The translations under genes and the position numbers were made by a program. Source: DATARR01 sp036376245 (GTDB taxonomy: Bacteria > Acidobacteriota > Thermoanaerobaculia > Multivoradales > UBA5704). From it: a DNA stretch of 64,000 nt. The notes beneath the pieces are model-generated. The model had not been told where the DNA came from and did no database searches. It saw only the letters and a program-made list of their open reading frames with translations. The stretch spans positions 62,001 through 126,000 of the forward strand of contig DASVAS010000028.1 in the NCBI GenBank assembly GCA_036376245.1, in the 5' to 3' direction. Below, in pieces: positions 26,162 through 34,780 of this stretch. Positions within the stretch are counted from its first letter, which is position 1, and every line of letters begins with the position of its first letter.

Positions 26162-27690
26162 CGGCGGGCCTCTTGCCGCACCCGAAGCCGGTTTTCCCAG
26201 AGCACGCCGCCGTTTTTATCAGAAATCTTCACAAAATACTTTTGAAGACGTCTCTCCAGCGGAGCGCCGGGAGGCAGACCCCAGGTGTACACGTAGTCCG
26301 CGCGTCTCTTCCAGGGTTGCAGGTACAACTCGGCCGGCTCGGCTTCGATGTGCCAGATCGAGGGCCGCGCCTCGGGACGGAACCGGGTCGGGAAAAACTC
26401 CGCCGCGGCTTCGTAGTTGTCCCAATCCACCAGTCCCTTCTCGAGGGCCGCGTAGCTGGTGACGTGACCGAAGAGGAGGAGCCTGGAGGTGGGGCCGCGG
26501 TGCTCGAACAGCAGCGGCAGGACCCGGGTGTCGGGCTGGACGAGCTCGAGACCGGCCAGGAACCCCCCGATCTCGCCGTCGAGCCGGTCGTACCACCGGA
26601 TTTGATACCCCAGGTTGAGCGCGGCCAACGACGCGAGGACCGCGACCCCCGCCGTCTGAGCGGTCCGGCCCAGCCGGGGGGAAAGCCACGGGATCAGCAG
26701 CAGCCAGGGATAGAGGCTCAGACGGTTCTTGAGGAACGATCCCCCCGCCAGATCGTTCGGAATGGCGAAGTAGAGAAGGAGGACCACAGCCGTGAGGAGG
26801 AGGAAGGCGTCCCGGTCCTGGAACGACCGCCGCCGGATGTTCTCGCGCCAGAGGGTGAGCGACAGGAGAAGGCCGAACACGACCGCCAGACCGCGGGCGT
26901 ACGGTTGCTGGTTCTCGCTGAAGGTGATCAGCACCTCCAGGTAGCGGAGGTAGTCCAGGGCGACGTCGAAAGACCAATTGGGAGGCCACGCCGTCGGCCC
27001 CCGGTCCGAGAAGTACCAGATCGGCAGGAGGATCTGCGGCGCCAGCAGAAGGATGTGCCGCGGGTGCCGCCGCCAGTCGTCGCGCCGCAGCGTCGCCAGC
27101 CAGAGGACGGCGATGGAGATGATCGCCACCACGAACGAGACGACGTGAGAGAACCAGCAGAGCCACAGGAGCAGGTTGATCTTCAGCGCGAAGGCGAGGC
27201 TCGGGTCGGCGCGGTTGCGCCACCACAGCCCGAGGATCCAGGGGAACAGCGCCAGGCTGATCGAGAAGTTGTAGAACCCGAACTGGAACAGGTGGTTGTA
27301 GGGGAACGGAAACGCCAGGAACGCGAGCCATCGCTGCTCCCGCCAGACGGAGCCCACGAGGTACCAGACGCCGAAGAGGAACGTCAGGACGTACCCGCTC
27401 ACCAGGATCTTCTCCGCGATCAGGGGCGGCACGGCGTGCATCAACAGCGCCATGGCGCCATGGCTCACCCAGTTGGGGTAAGGCCTGGCATTGATCTCGA
27501 AATACCGCTGGAACAGAGGGAAGTCTTCGGTGTTGCCGTACTGGCGCAGGATCCAGGCGTTGTAGGTATGACACGGTCCGTCGACCGTGGGGATGTACTC
27601 CACGATCCAGAAAGGCAGGATGTAGAGGAAGGCCAGGAGGAAGAAGATCCGTCGGACCCACATCTCCCCTGGCGTGCCGAAGCTCGTCAT
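26158..27690 (-). CDS. polytopic membrane protein, tandem paralogue 2 of 3
   Basis: 510 residues. It has the family blocks PTVDGPCHTYNAWILRQYGN, NARPYPNWVSHGAMALLMH, GFYNFSISLALFPWILGLWW and a tail with EKGLVDWDNYEAAAEFFPTRF. Roughly eleven hydrophobic segments lie between. Paralogue 1 is visibly closer to it than paralogue 3. ATG 27690 lies close behind AGGA; a second ATG at residue 10 directly follows GGGGAG. No signal peptide is separable from the first membrane segment. The context is glycosyltransferases and a deacetylase, so a role in envelope sugar transfer is likely but unproven. Confidence 0.78.
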   Translation of the reverse strand: MTSFGTPGEMWVRRIFFLLAFLYILPFWIVEYIPTVDGPCHTYNAWILRQYGNTEDFPLFQRYFEINARPYPNWVSHGAMALLMHAVPPLIAEKILVSGYVLTFLFGVWYLVGSVWREQRWLAFLAFPFPYNHLFQFGFYNFSISLALFPWILGLWWRNRADPSLAFALKINLLLWLCWFSHVVSFVVAIISIAVLWLATLRRDDWRRHPRHILLLAPQILLPIWYFSDRGPTAWPPNWSFDVALDYLRYLEVLITFSENQQPYARGLAVVFGLLLSLTLWRENIRRRSFQDRDAFLLLTAVVLLLYFAIPNDLAGGSFLKNRLSLYPWLLLIPWLSPRLGRTAQTAGVAVLASLAALNLGYQIRWYDRLDGEIGGFLAGLELVQPDTRVLPLLFEHRGPTSRLLLFGHVTSYAALEKGLVDWDNYEAAAEFFPTRFRPEARPSIWHIEAEPAELYLQPWKRRADYVYTWGLPPGAPLERRLQKYFVKISDKNGGVLWENRLRVRQEARR

Positions 27691-27783
27691 TCCTGCCTTG
27701 AGCTCCCTGTTGCCGGTCTCTACGGACCGGCGGGCGTCAGCGTTTAAGGCGTGGAATGAATGCGAGATCCGTGCCGGAAATCT

Positions 27784-29325
27784 TCAGGGCTGAAGCGGGG
27801 ACCGCGCCTCCCAGAGCACGCCGCCGTCCTGGTCGGAGATCCGCGCGAAGTGTCTTCCGAGGCTCTGCGCCAGGGGATCGCCGAAAGGCATCCTCCAGGT
27901 GTAGACGTAATCAACGCGGCCCTGCCAACTCGCGACCAGGGTCTCCGGGTCGGCTCCGATCCTCTGGACCGGGGGCGGCGGCGTGGAGGCCCGGAACCGG
28001 GTCGGAAAGAAGTCCACCGCCGCCTCGTAGTTGTCCCAGTTCACCAGCCCCTTTTCGAGAGCGGCGTAGTCGGCGGCGTGAGTGTAGATGGGGAACTGGG
28101 AGCTGCGGCCGTTGTGCTCGAACAGCAGCGGCACGAAACGGCTGTTCGGCCGGACGCTCTCCAGACCGGCCAGGAATCGGGCCATCTCGCCGTCGAGCCT
28201 GTGATACCACCGGATCTGGTAGCTCAGGTTCAGCGCGGCCAGCAGAACGAGGACCGCGAGCCCCGCCGCCTGGGCCCTCCGCCCCAGCCGTGGAGAGAGC
28301 CAGGGGATCAGCAGCAGCCAGGGGAACAGGCTCAGCCGCATCTTGAGCATCGTTCCTCCGCCGACCGCGTTCGGACTGAGGAAGTACACCACGATCAACA
28401 GCAGGCCGAGGAGGAAGAAGGCATCCTCTTCCCGTAGCCGCCGGTCGCGGTAGACCCCGCGCCAGAGGGTCAGCAGGACGAGCACGGCGAAGAGGACCGC
28501 CATGGTCCGCGCAAACCAGAGGTGATCCGGGCTGAAGGAGAGCAGCACGCCCATGTTCAGGAAATAGCCCAGGGCCATCTCGAAGGGCCACCGGGAAGCC
28601 CGCGTCGCCGCCCCCTGGGCCGAGAAGTACCAGAGCGGCAGGATCACCTGGGGCAGGAGGATCGGGACGTGCCGCAGGTGCCGCCGCCAGGTCTCGCGCC
28701 GGATCGTCGCCAGCCATAGAACCCCGATGGCGAGGAGCGACAGCGCGAACGGGACGATGTGGGAGAGCCAGCACAGCCAGAGGAGCAGGTTGATCTTCAC
28801 CGCGAAGCCGGGGGTCGGGCTCGCGCGGCGCCGCCACCAGAGTCCCAGGATCCAGGGGAGCAGCGCCACGCCCAGCGAGAAGTTGTAGAACCCGAACTGC
28901 GACGTGAGGTTGTAGGGAAAGGCGAAGGCCAGGAAGCTCAGCCAGCCCTGGTCAGGCCGCACGGAGCGCGCCAGATAGCGGAGGCCGAAGAGCAGGAGCA
29001 GCACATAGCCGCTCAGCAGGATCTTCTCCGCCACCAGCGGCGGCACGGCGAACATCAGCAGCGCCATGACCCCGTGTCCCAGCCAGTTCGGATAGGGCTT
29101 GGCGTTGATCTCGAGGTACCGCTGGAACAGCGGGAAATCCTCCGCGTTCCCATGCTGCCTCAGGATCCAGGCATTGTAGGTATGGCACGGACCGTCGACC
29201 GTGGGGATGTAGTCAACGATCCAGAAGGGGAGAACGTAGAAAAGAGCCAGGAAGACGAAGATCCACCGGCTCCAGGCCATCCTCGGCATACCGGGGCCGC
29301 TCGGTTCTTCCGTCGGGCGCACCAT
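27784..29325 (-). CDS. polytopic membrane protein, tandem paralogue 1 of 3
   Basis: About 513 residues from the chosen ATG at 29325; other starts at 29367, 29289 and 29280 are possible, and homology to paralogue 2 favours 29325. The shared blocks are PTVDGPCHTYNAWILRQHGN, NAKPYPNWLGHGVMALLMF and the tail EKGLVNWDNYEAAVDFFPTRF. Eleven or so membrane segments, no recognised domain. It is the first gene of the minus-strand trio, 93 bases ahead of paralogue 2. Its upstream region is the 21-bp repeat array. Confidence 0.77.
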   Translation of the reverse strand: MVRPTEEPSGPGMPRMAWSRWIFVFLALFYVLPFWIVDYIPTVDGPCHTYNAWILRQHGNAEDFPLFQRYLEINAKPYPNWLGHGVMALLMFAVPPLVAEKILLSGYVLLLLFGLRYLARSVRPDQGWLSFLAFAFPYNLTSQFGFYNFSLGVALLPWILGLWWRRRASPTPGFAVKINLLLWLCWLSHIVPFALSLLAIGVLWLATIRRETWRRHLRHVPILLPQVILPLWYFSAQGAATRASRWPFEMALGYFLNMGVLLSFSPDHLWFARTMAVLFAVLVLLTLWRGVYRDRRLREEDAFFLLGLLLIVVYFLSPNAVGGGTMLKMRLSLFPWLLLIPWLSPRLGRRAQAAGLAVLVLLAALNLSYQIRWYHRLDGEMARFLAGLESVRPNSRFVPLLFEHNGRSSQFPIYTHAADYAALEKGLVNWDNYEAAVDFFPTRFRASTPPPPVQRIGADPETLVASWQGRVDYVYTWRMPFGDPLAQSLGRHFARISDQDGGVLWEARSPLQP

Positions 29326-29344
29326 GGGCGGCATTCTATGGGCT

Positions 29345-29659
29345 GTTCGACCCCGCGTGGACGCCATCCGTCACGAGGGGCGTGCGGCTCGACCTCCGGG
29401 GCGAGGGCCCTGCCCCGTTGGGTCGGCCACCCGCCTCCCGGAGCACGTGACTCGCCCCGCGACGTGGGAGTCTCGCGCCATGGTGCAAGCGGCTCGCCCC
29501 GCAAGGTCAGGAGTGCGGCTCGCGGGGCGAGGGGCTCGCCCCCCGGAGCCAGGTGACCGACCGCGGGGCGAGAAGCTTGCCCCGTGATGCCAGGACCTCA
29601 CGATACGGGGCGGATGGCTCGCGTCACCTCCCGCGTCCCCCACGTTGCAACCCGCGGCT
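29345..29659. repeat. array of degenerate 21-bp units (about 15 units)
   Basis: Units can be laid end to end with an exact 21-bp period. Examples are GCTCGCCCCGCAAGGTCAGG (from 29492), GCTCGCCCCCCGGAGCCAGG (from 29534) and ACTCGCCCCGCGACGTGGGA (from 29450). Others carry the core inverted (GCGGGGCGAG at about 29522 and 29566). The core CTCGCCCCGC occurs in both orientations. It fills the 384-base gap between paralogue 1 and the PQQ protein. Frames through it give 7-residue repeats but no credible protein. Confidence 0.7.
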
Positions 29660-29709
29660 CCCCCGCCCGTATACGGCTCCAAACGGCAAGACGCCGGACG
29701 AGGTCAGCC

Positions 29710-31686
29710 TTGAGACGAATCCTTCCGTTGCCCTTCCTGCTCCTGCTCCTCGCTTCCCTCTCCGTCGAGGCCGGCGACTGGCCGCGTTTCCAGGGGGAGA
29801 AGCAGGATGGGATTTCTCCCGAGAGCGGCCTGCCCCGGAGCTGGCCCGCGGAGGGGCCGCGGGTGGTGTGGAAGCGGGCGATCGGCGAAGGCTATTCGAC
29901 CTTCAGCGTCGCCGCCGGACGGCTCTATACCATGGACTCGGACGCGAAGACCGAGTACGTGCTCGCCCTGGACGCGGCCACCGGCAACGAGATCTGGCGC
30001 GTCCCGATCGGCGACAAGCTCGTGGACCCGATGGGCAACGGCCCGCGCGGCACCCCGACGGTCGACGGCGGCACGATTTACGCCCTGGGCTCCCTGGGCC
30101 GGCTCCTCGCCTTGAAGGCGGCGGACGGCGCGAAGCTCTGGGAGGTGGAGCTCACCCAGGCCTTCGGCGCCAAGCGGCCCACCTGGGGATACTCGGGCTC
30201 GCCGCTCGTGGACGGCGACCTGCTGATCCTCGAAGTGGGCGGGACCGAGAAGCGAGCAATCGTGGCGTTCGAGAAGGCGACCGGCAAGGTCCGCTGGGCT
30301 TCCCAGGAGGGGGACGCGGCGTACAGCACCCCGGTCCTGATGACCATCGGCGGCGTCCGGCAGTACGTCACCGCCCGCCGCGCCGGACCGGAGGTCGTCT
30401 CGCTCCTCCCGGACGGCACGCTTCACTGGAAGCATCCCGGACCGCCCACGGTCATCGTGAGCCCGCTCTTCATCCCGCCGGACAAGGTCTACGTCTCGGC
30501 CGGGGACGACGGCGGCGCGGTCCTCTTCCGGGTGAGGACCGAGGGCGGCAGGGCCACGACCGAGGAGATCTGGAAGACCCGCGGGATGAAGAACCACTTC
30601 AACAGCGCGGTCCGTGTTGGCGACCACGTCTACGGCTTCGACAACGCCACCTTCAAGTGCATCTCCCTGGCGACCGGCGAGCCGGCCTGGGCCATGCGCG
30701 GCCTGGGCAAGGGCTCGCTCCTCGCCACGGCGGACGGCCTCCTCGTCGTGCTGTCTGACCGCGGCAAGCTCCTGCTCGTCGAGGCGACTCCCGAGAGCTA
30801 CAAGGAGCTCGCGAGCTTCCAGGCCCTGGAAGGAAAGGCCTGGACCTCTCCCGTGCTCGCCAACGGCAAGGTCTATCTGCGGGACGAGGACGAAATGATC
30901 GCCCTCGACCTCGGGGTTCCCGGGGTTCCGGCGGCCGGCCGGGACGCAGAAACTGTCTCCGCACGGGCCGAGAAGAGTTCCGCCTCGGCAAACAATGAGG
31001 CCGGATCGGCCGATGACATCGTTGCCAGGCACGTGGCCGCACACGGCGGCGCGGCGCGGTGGAAGGCGGTCCGGTCGCTGGAGGTCTCCGGGACGTACAC
31101 GAGCTTCAGCGAAGCCCACCCGTTCAACTTGAAGCGCCAGCGGCCGGGCCGCTACCGCTTCGAGACCCGCACGATGCGAGCGCCGGTCACCGTGGCCCAC
31201 GACGGCACGTCCGCCTGGTGGATCTTCCCGCCCTACGGCGTCGACCAGGCGGCGAAGCCGCCCGAGCCCGACGCCGTCCTGATCGCCCGGGAGGCGGAGA
31301 TCGAGCCGGTCTTCGTGGCCTGGAAGGAGAAGGGCCACAAGGTGGAGCTGGCCGGCCCCGGGGACGTCAACGGACAGAAGACGGTGACGCTCAAGATCAC
31401 CCTGGCCAACGGCTGGGAGGAGACCTGGCACCTCGATCCCCGGACCTGGCTCGAAGTGGCGGTGGATTCGATGGTGATGGACTACACCCAATCCCGCTCG
31501 AAGATCACGCAGCGGGCCTACTTCTCGGATTTCAAGACCGTGGACGGCCTGGTGATTCCTCACCGGATCGAAAAGGAATACGGAGCCCGGGCGAGCCTTA
31601 TGGTGATCGAAACGCTGAAGGTCGATCGGCCGCTCGACGACGCGGCGTTCAAGATGCCGGAGATCCCAAAGCCGCCCGCGCCTTAA
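29710..31686 (+). CDS. secreted PQQ-like propeller protein with C-terminal lipoprotein-sorting-like domain
   Basis: 658 residues from a TTG at 29710 that gives a good signal peptide (ILPLPFLLLLLASLSVEA); GAGG lies just upstream. Longer in-frame starts lie inside the repeat array. Residues 25-410 are a PQQ-type beta-propeller with repeated blades such as LALDAATGNEIWRVPIGD and IVAFEKATGKVRWASQEGD. A linker precedes a second domain (about 430-658) starting VARHVAAHGGAARWKAV and ending KTVDGLVIPHRIEKEYG, similar to LolA/outer-membrane-lipoprotein-sorting folds. The fusion suggests a periplasmic scaffold or sensor. No dehydrogenase residues are evident. Confidence 0.8.
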   Translation: MRRILPLPFLLLLLASLSVEAGDWPRFQGEKQDGISPESGLPRSWPAEGPRVVWKRAIGEGYSTFSVAAGRLYTMDSDAKTEYVLALDAATGNEIWRVPIGDKLVDPMGNGPRGTPTVDGGTIYALGSLGRLLALKAADGAKLWEVELTQAFGAKRPTWGYSGSPLVDGDLLILEVGGTEKRAIVAFEKATGKVRWASQEGDAAYSTPVLMTIGGVRQYVTARRAGPEVVSLLPDGTLHWKHPGPPTVIVSPLFIPPDKVYVSAGDDGGAVLFRVRTEGGRATTEEIWKTRGMKNHFNSAVRVGDHVYGFDNATFKCISLATGEPAWAMRGLGKGSLLATADGLLVVLSDRGKLLLVEATPESYKELASFQALEGKAWTSPVLANGKVYLRDEDEMIALDLGVPGVPAAGRDAETVSARAEKSSASANNEAGSADDIVARHVAAHGGAARWKAVRSLEVSGTYTSFSEAHPFNLKRQRPGRYRFETRTMRAPVTVAHDGTSAWWIFPPYGVDQAAKPPEPDAVLIAREAEIEPVFVAWKEKGHKVELAGPGDVNGQKTVTLKITLANGWEETWHLDPRTWLEVAVDSMVMDYTQSRSKITQRAYFSDFKTVDGLVIPHRIEKEYGARASLMVIETLKVDRPLDDAAFKMPEIPKPPAP

Positions 31687-31696
31687 CCGGCCCGGC

Positions 31697-32491
31697 TCAG
31701 CTCGCGGTGTTCTTGATGAAGAACGTCACCGTTCCGGTCCCCGTGTTTCCAGTGCTGCGCTGAACGGCGGTGATCTCGGCCTGGAAGAATCCGGAGGCAC
31801 CCGCGGGGACCTGCCAGGAGCCGGTGAACAGGCTGGGCGTGGTGCCGGGGAAGCTCAGGAGCACCGTCTCCGACGGCGGCTGGCCGACGGGTCCAATGGC
31901 GGCCGTCACCACGAAATCGGACGGGATCCAGGGCTGACCCGCGGCGATCTGGCAGCCGCACATCATGGTCACGTTCACCTGGAAGGGTACGGTGTAGGGC
32001 AGGGAGGTCGAGGGGATCGCCAAGTGCGTGGCGGGTTCCATCACCTGGACCAGGAGCCCGGGGATCTCGACCACGAAGCCCGGCCCCTGATCGATACTCT
32101 GCCCGGGCGTGATCCACTGGGTCGTGGTCACCCGGTGGGCGGACTGAAGCCCGCCGAGCGGCCCGAAGGCCGTGATCTCCAGTAGCGTCGGCCGGGAGAT
32201 GTCCAGGTCCACGACGAGCCCGGAGGTCGCCGTGTCCGGGGACAGCCACCAGACCGTGGGCGTGCCGCCGGAGGATTCCGGAGGCGTCACGATGGCGCTG
32301 AGGGAAGCGTTGGACGAGTAGAGATTCGACAGGTTTCCAGAGTCCGTACCCAGGGCGAGGCCACCGCCGAGCCGCTTGCCCGTCAGGCCGTCGCGGATCG
32401 TGACCTCCGAGCCGCCGATGTCATCCGCCAGGAATTTGCCGCCCTTCGCCTGCACCCGCACGGTGATCGAGGTGGAGCTTGCCATGGCCAT
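31697..32491 (-). CDS. hypothetical beta-rich protein (264 aa)
   Basis: Not recognised. The start MAMASSTSITVRVQAKGGKF has no signal peptide, and GGAGGACCC precedes the ATG. The sequence is rich in Thr, Ser, Gly and Pro with alternating hydrophobics, suggesting two or three beta-sandwich units. Landmarks are PTVWWLSPDTATSGLVVDLD, NVTMMCGCQIAAGQPWIPSD and a final FFQAEITAVQRSTG. It ends ten bases from the convergent PQQ gene. It might be an extracellular or phage-derived structural protein exported without a Sec signal, but nothing confirms that. Confidence 0.55.
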   Translation of the reverse strand: MAMASSTSITVRVQAKGGKFLADDIGGSEVTIRDGLTGKRLGGGLALGTDSGNLSNLYSSNASLSAIVTPPESSGGTPTVWWLSPDTATSGLVVDLDISRPTLLEITAFGPLGGLQSAHRVTTTQWITPGQSIDQGPGFVVEIPGLLVQVMEPATHLAIPSTSLPYTVPFQVNVTMMCGCQIAAGQPWIPSDFVVTAAIGPVGQPPSETVLLSFPGTTPSLFTGSWQVPAGASGFFQAEITAVQRSTGNTGTGTVTFFIKNTAS

Positions 32492-32556
32492 TGGGTCCTC
32501 CCTTGAGGGAGTCTAGCTGGATCGACCGCCGTCGCACGGCGTGCTACCATTCTTGC

Positions 32557-32811
32557 ATGGCAGAGTCTATTACCCAGCGCGAGCTCCGGAACGACAGCGG
32601 CGAGATCATGCGCCGGCTGGACCAAGGGGAGTCCTTCATCATCACTCGCAACGGTGTGCCGGTAGGGGAGCTCACCCCTCTGCGGCGCCATCGGTTTGTA
32701 CCCACGGCGGCAGTGGTTGCCATTTTCAGGAACGCGCCTGCTATTGATCCTGACCGTTTCCGCGCCGATGTCGATGCGTGGGCCGACCAGGACATCTTGC
32801 CTCGTGTCTGA
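32557..32811 (+). CDS. Phd/YefM-type antitoxin
   Basis: 84 residues. The N-terminal ITQRELRNDSGEIMRRLDQG followed by ITRNGVPVGELTP is the Phd/YefM DNA-binding fold. The C-terminal half (DPDRFRADVDAWADQD) would wrap the toxin. It overlaps the downstream PIN-domain gene by eight bases, the usual antitoxin-first order. Its codon use looks less GC-biased than flanking genes, as expected for a mobile module. It probably represses its own promoter. Confidence 0.85.
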   Translation: MAESITQRELRNDSGEIMRRLDQGESFIITRNGVPVGELTPLRRHRFVPTAAVVAIFRNAPAIDPDRFRADVDAWADQDILPRV

Positions 32812-33214
32812 CCGGCGCCGCGCTCGCGGCATCCTCGATACCTCTGTGGTCATCGATCTTGAACAGATTGAGCCTGCACGGCTTCCGATCGAATCTGCCG
32901 TAAGCGCAATCACGATGGCTGAGCTTGCCGCCGGTCCGCATGCCACATCGGACCCCGAAGAGCGGGCGCGCCGTCAGGACCGGCTCCAGCGCGCGGAAGC
33001 CGCGTTCGATCCTCTACCCTTCAACGTCGAGGCAGCGCGTGCCTACGGGAGGATCTATGCTGCTGTTACGTCCGCTGGACGCAAGGCAAGGGGAGCGCGT
33101 GCCATCGATCTCCTGATCGCGGCGGTCGCTTGCGCTGCTGACCTGCCGCTCTATACCCGCAATCCCGAAGATTTCCGTGCGATTGGTGATCTTGTTGAGA
33201 TCGTAGCAGTATGA
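32804..33214 (+). CDS. PIN-domain toxin (VapC-like)
   Basis: 136 residues from GTG 32804. PIN acidic residues are visible: Asp in GILDTSVVIDLE, Glu in ITMAELAAG, Asp in ARAIDLLIAAVA and the final LYTRNPEDF. It is an Mg-dependent RNase, held inactive by the Phd-type antitoxin encoded just before it. The pairing of a PIN toxin with a Phd-type antitoxin is common. The gene is followed by a bidirectional stem-loop. Confidence 0.87.
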   Translation: MSDRRRARGILDTSVVIDLEQIEPARLPIESAVSAITMAELAAGPHATSDPEERARRQDRLQRAEAAFDPLPFNVEAARAYGRIYAAVTSAGRKARGARAIDLLIAAVACAADLPLYTRNPEDFRAIGDLVEIVAV

Positions 33215-33250
33215 GCCTGTAAAGGACTCTGCTCATTAGGGGGTGAGTCA

Positions 33251-33282
33251 GAGCGGTCCCGGAAACGGGACCGGGACCGCTC
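33251..33282. terminator. stem-loop between convergent genes
   Basis: GAGCGGTCC (33251-33259) pairs with GGACCGCTC (33274-33282), with CCCG/CGGG extending the loop region. It sits between the PIN toxin (plus) and the small secreted protein gene (minus) and can serve both. Confidence 0.55.
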
Positions 33283-33290
33283 CGGGAGGC

Positions 33291-33527
33291 TCACTCTGTG
33301 ATCACCTGATACGGCTCACACTCGATCGTCCCGCACATCCCGCCATGTCCCTCACAGGACAGGTTCTGCCATGCCTGGTCGACGGTATCGCCGAAGCCTC
33401 CGGCCGAATATCCGGTCTGGCAACAATCCACCCAGCACCCGTAGTAAGCACCACCGCCGGCACTAGCGGTGCCAAGACCTGCGACGGCGAGGAGCGAAGC
33501 CAGACCCATCATGCGAAGCAATTTCAT
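33291..33527 (-). CDS. small secreted Cys-containing protein (78 aa)
   Basis: Signal peptide MGLASLLAVAGLGTASA is followed by a 54-residue mature part rich in Gly and Cys: GCWVDCCQTGYSAGGFGD, then LSCEGHGGMCGTIECEPY. Six cysteines could form three disulfides. A textbook ribosome-binding site (GGAGGAAAG) precedes the ATG. No homologue is recognised; it recalls the two Cys-rich micropeptides near 48 kb in size and export, though not in sequence. Confidence 0.65.
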   Translation of the reverse strand: MKLLRMMGLASLLAVAGLGTASAGGGAYYGCWVDCCQTGYSAGGFGDTVDQAWQNLSCEGHGGMCGTIECEPYQVITE

Positions 33528-33549
33528 CTCTTTCCTCCAGTGGTGAAGA

Positions 33550-33581
33550 CCGTAGGGCGGGATGCCGTACAGAACCTACGG
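33550..33581. terminator. inverted repeat after argH
   Basis: CCGTAGG (33550-33556) and CCTACGG (33575-33581) flank an 18-base spacer between argH and the small secreted gene, both on the minus strand. It may end the arginine transcript or regulate the small gene. Confidence 0.35.
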
Positions 33582-33610
33582 TGCGCGAAGCGCTCAGCCA
33601 GGAGACACGG

Positions 33611-34780
33611 TCACTTGTATTTCTCTCCCACCCGCCGGTACGCCTCCCGGAAGGGAATCCCTTCTTCCAGCACCATCCGGTAGGCCTCTTCCGCCGCGTA
33701 GAGCTCCGGCTCCAGACGAATCTTTTCGGGATGGAACCGCACGCCGGGCAGGGCGGCGGCGAGGATGGCGAGGGTGTTGCGGGCGAGGTCGATCCCACGG
33801 AAGAGAGGGGCTTTCAGGAGCTGGAGGTCCCGATGGTAGCCCGAGGGGAGCTTGGCGGCGACGGCCAGGGCTTCGAGGAGGCAGGCCTGCGCTGTGGCCG
33901 TGCGCCCGCGGACCAGCTCGAAGACGTCCGGGTTCCGCTTCTGCGGCATGATCGAAGAACCGGTCGTCATCTCCGAGGGCAGGCTTACGAAGCCCAGCTC
34001 GCGCATGGAGAAGAGGACGAGATCCGACGACAGCCGTCCGAGGTCCTGCATCAGCAGGGCGATCTCGAAGAGGATCTGCGACTCGGCCTTGCCGCGCGAG
34101 AGCTGAACGGCGGTGACGGGCTCGTGGACCGCCGCGAAACCCAGCTTGCGGCGGGTCGCTTCCCGGTCGATAGGGAGGAGCGGCGTGCCGTAGCCGGCGG
34201 CGGAGCCTAGAGGGTTCTTCGAGACGCGGCGGGCGCAGGCCGTAAGGCCTTCGGCGTCGTCCCGCAGCTCGGCCGCGAATCCACCGGCCCAGAGGGGGAC
34301 CGAGCTGGGCATGGCCGGCTGGAGATGGGTGTAGCCGGGGAGGGGAGTCGCGGACTCCCGCTCCGCCAGCTCATCAAGAGCGGCGGCCACGCCCCGCGCG
34401 CCTTCGGCGAGGCGGCCGATCTCGTCCAGGAGATACAGACGTAGCGCCGCCAGCACCTGATCGTTCCGCGAGCGGCCGAGGTGGACCCGGGCTCCGGCTT
34501 CGCCAAGACGAGATTCCAGGGCGGTGTGGACGTCCTCGTCCGCGAGGCCGATCTCCCACTCTCCCGCCTCGTGGCTCCGGGCCAGCTCTTCGAGGCCGTT
34601 CCGGATGGCGTCCAGATCCTCCGCTCCGAGGAGCCCCGCTTCGTGGAGCATCTCGGCGTGGGCGATGGAGGCGCGGACGTCGTAGGGGACGAGGCGGGCG
34701 TCCAGGACGTGGTCCTCACCGGCGGTGTACCGGAGGACCCGCTCGTCCAGGGGCTCGCCCTTGTCCCAGAGACGGCTCAA
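33611..34780 (-). CDS. argH: argininosuccinate lyase (short form)
   Basis: Splits argininosuccinate to arginine and fumarate, the last step of the pathway. The fumarase-superfamily signature SSIMPQKRNPDVFEL carries the catalytic Ser loop. HLGRSRNDQVLAALRLYL and GYTHLQPAMPSS hold the other conserved regions. The TTG start at 34780 overlaps the stop of the argE-like gene (TTGA). At 389 residues it is about 60 shorter than typical ArgH: it ends soon after IPFREAYRRVGE, where most continue with another helical stretch. It is the last gene of the arginine operon. Confidence 0.93.
   Translation of the reverse strand: MSRLWDKGEPLDERVLRYTAGEDHVLDARLVPYDVRASIAHAEMLHEAGLLGAEDLDAIRNGLEELARSHEAGEWEIGLADEDVHTALESRLGEAGARVHLGRSRNDQVLAALRLYLLDEIGRLAEGARGVAAALDELAERESATPLPGYTHLQPAMPSSVPLWAGGFAAELRDDAEGLTACARRVSKNPLGSAAGYGTPLLPIDREATRRKLGFAAVHEPVTAVQLSRGKAESQILFEIALLMQDLGRLSSDLVLFSMRELGFVSLPSEMTTGSSIMPQKRNPDVFELVRGRTATAQACLLEALAVAAKLPSGYHRDLQLLKAPLFRGIDLARNTLAILAAALPGVRFHPEKIRLEPELYAAEEAYRMVLEEGIPFREAYRRVGEKYK

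Noticed and set aside
29324..29587. Plus-strand ORF with seven-residue ARP repeats
   Set aside because: Same reason: a by-product of the 21-bp array between two real genes.
29345..29659. CRISPR array
   Set aside because: Units are only 21 bp with no constant repeat plus unique spacer pattern, and no cas genes are nearby.
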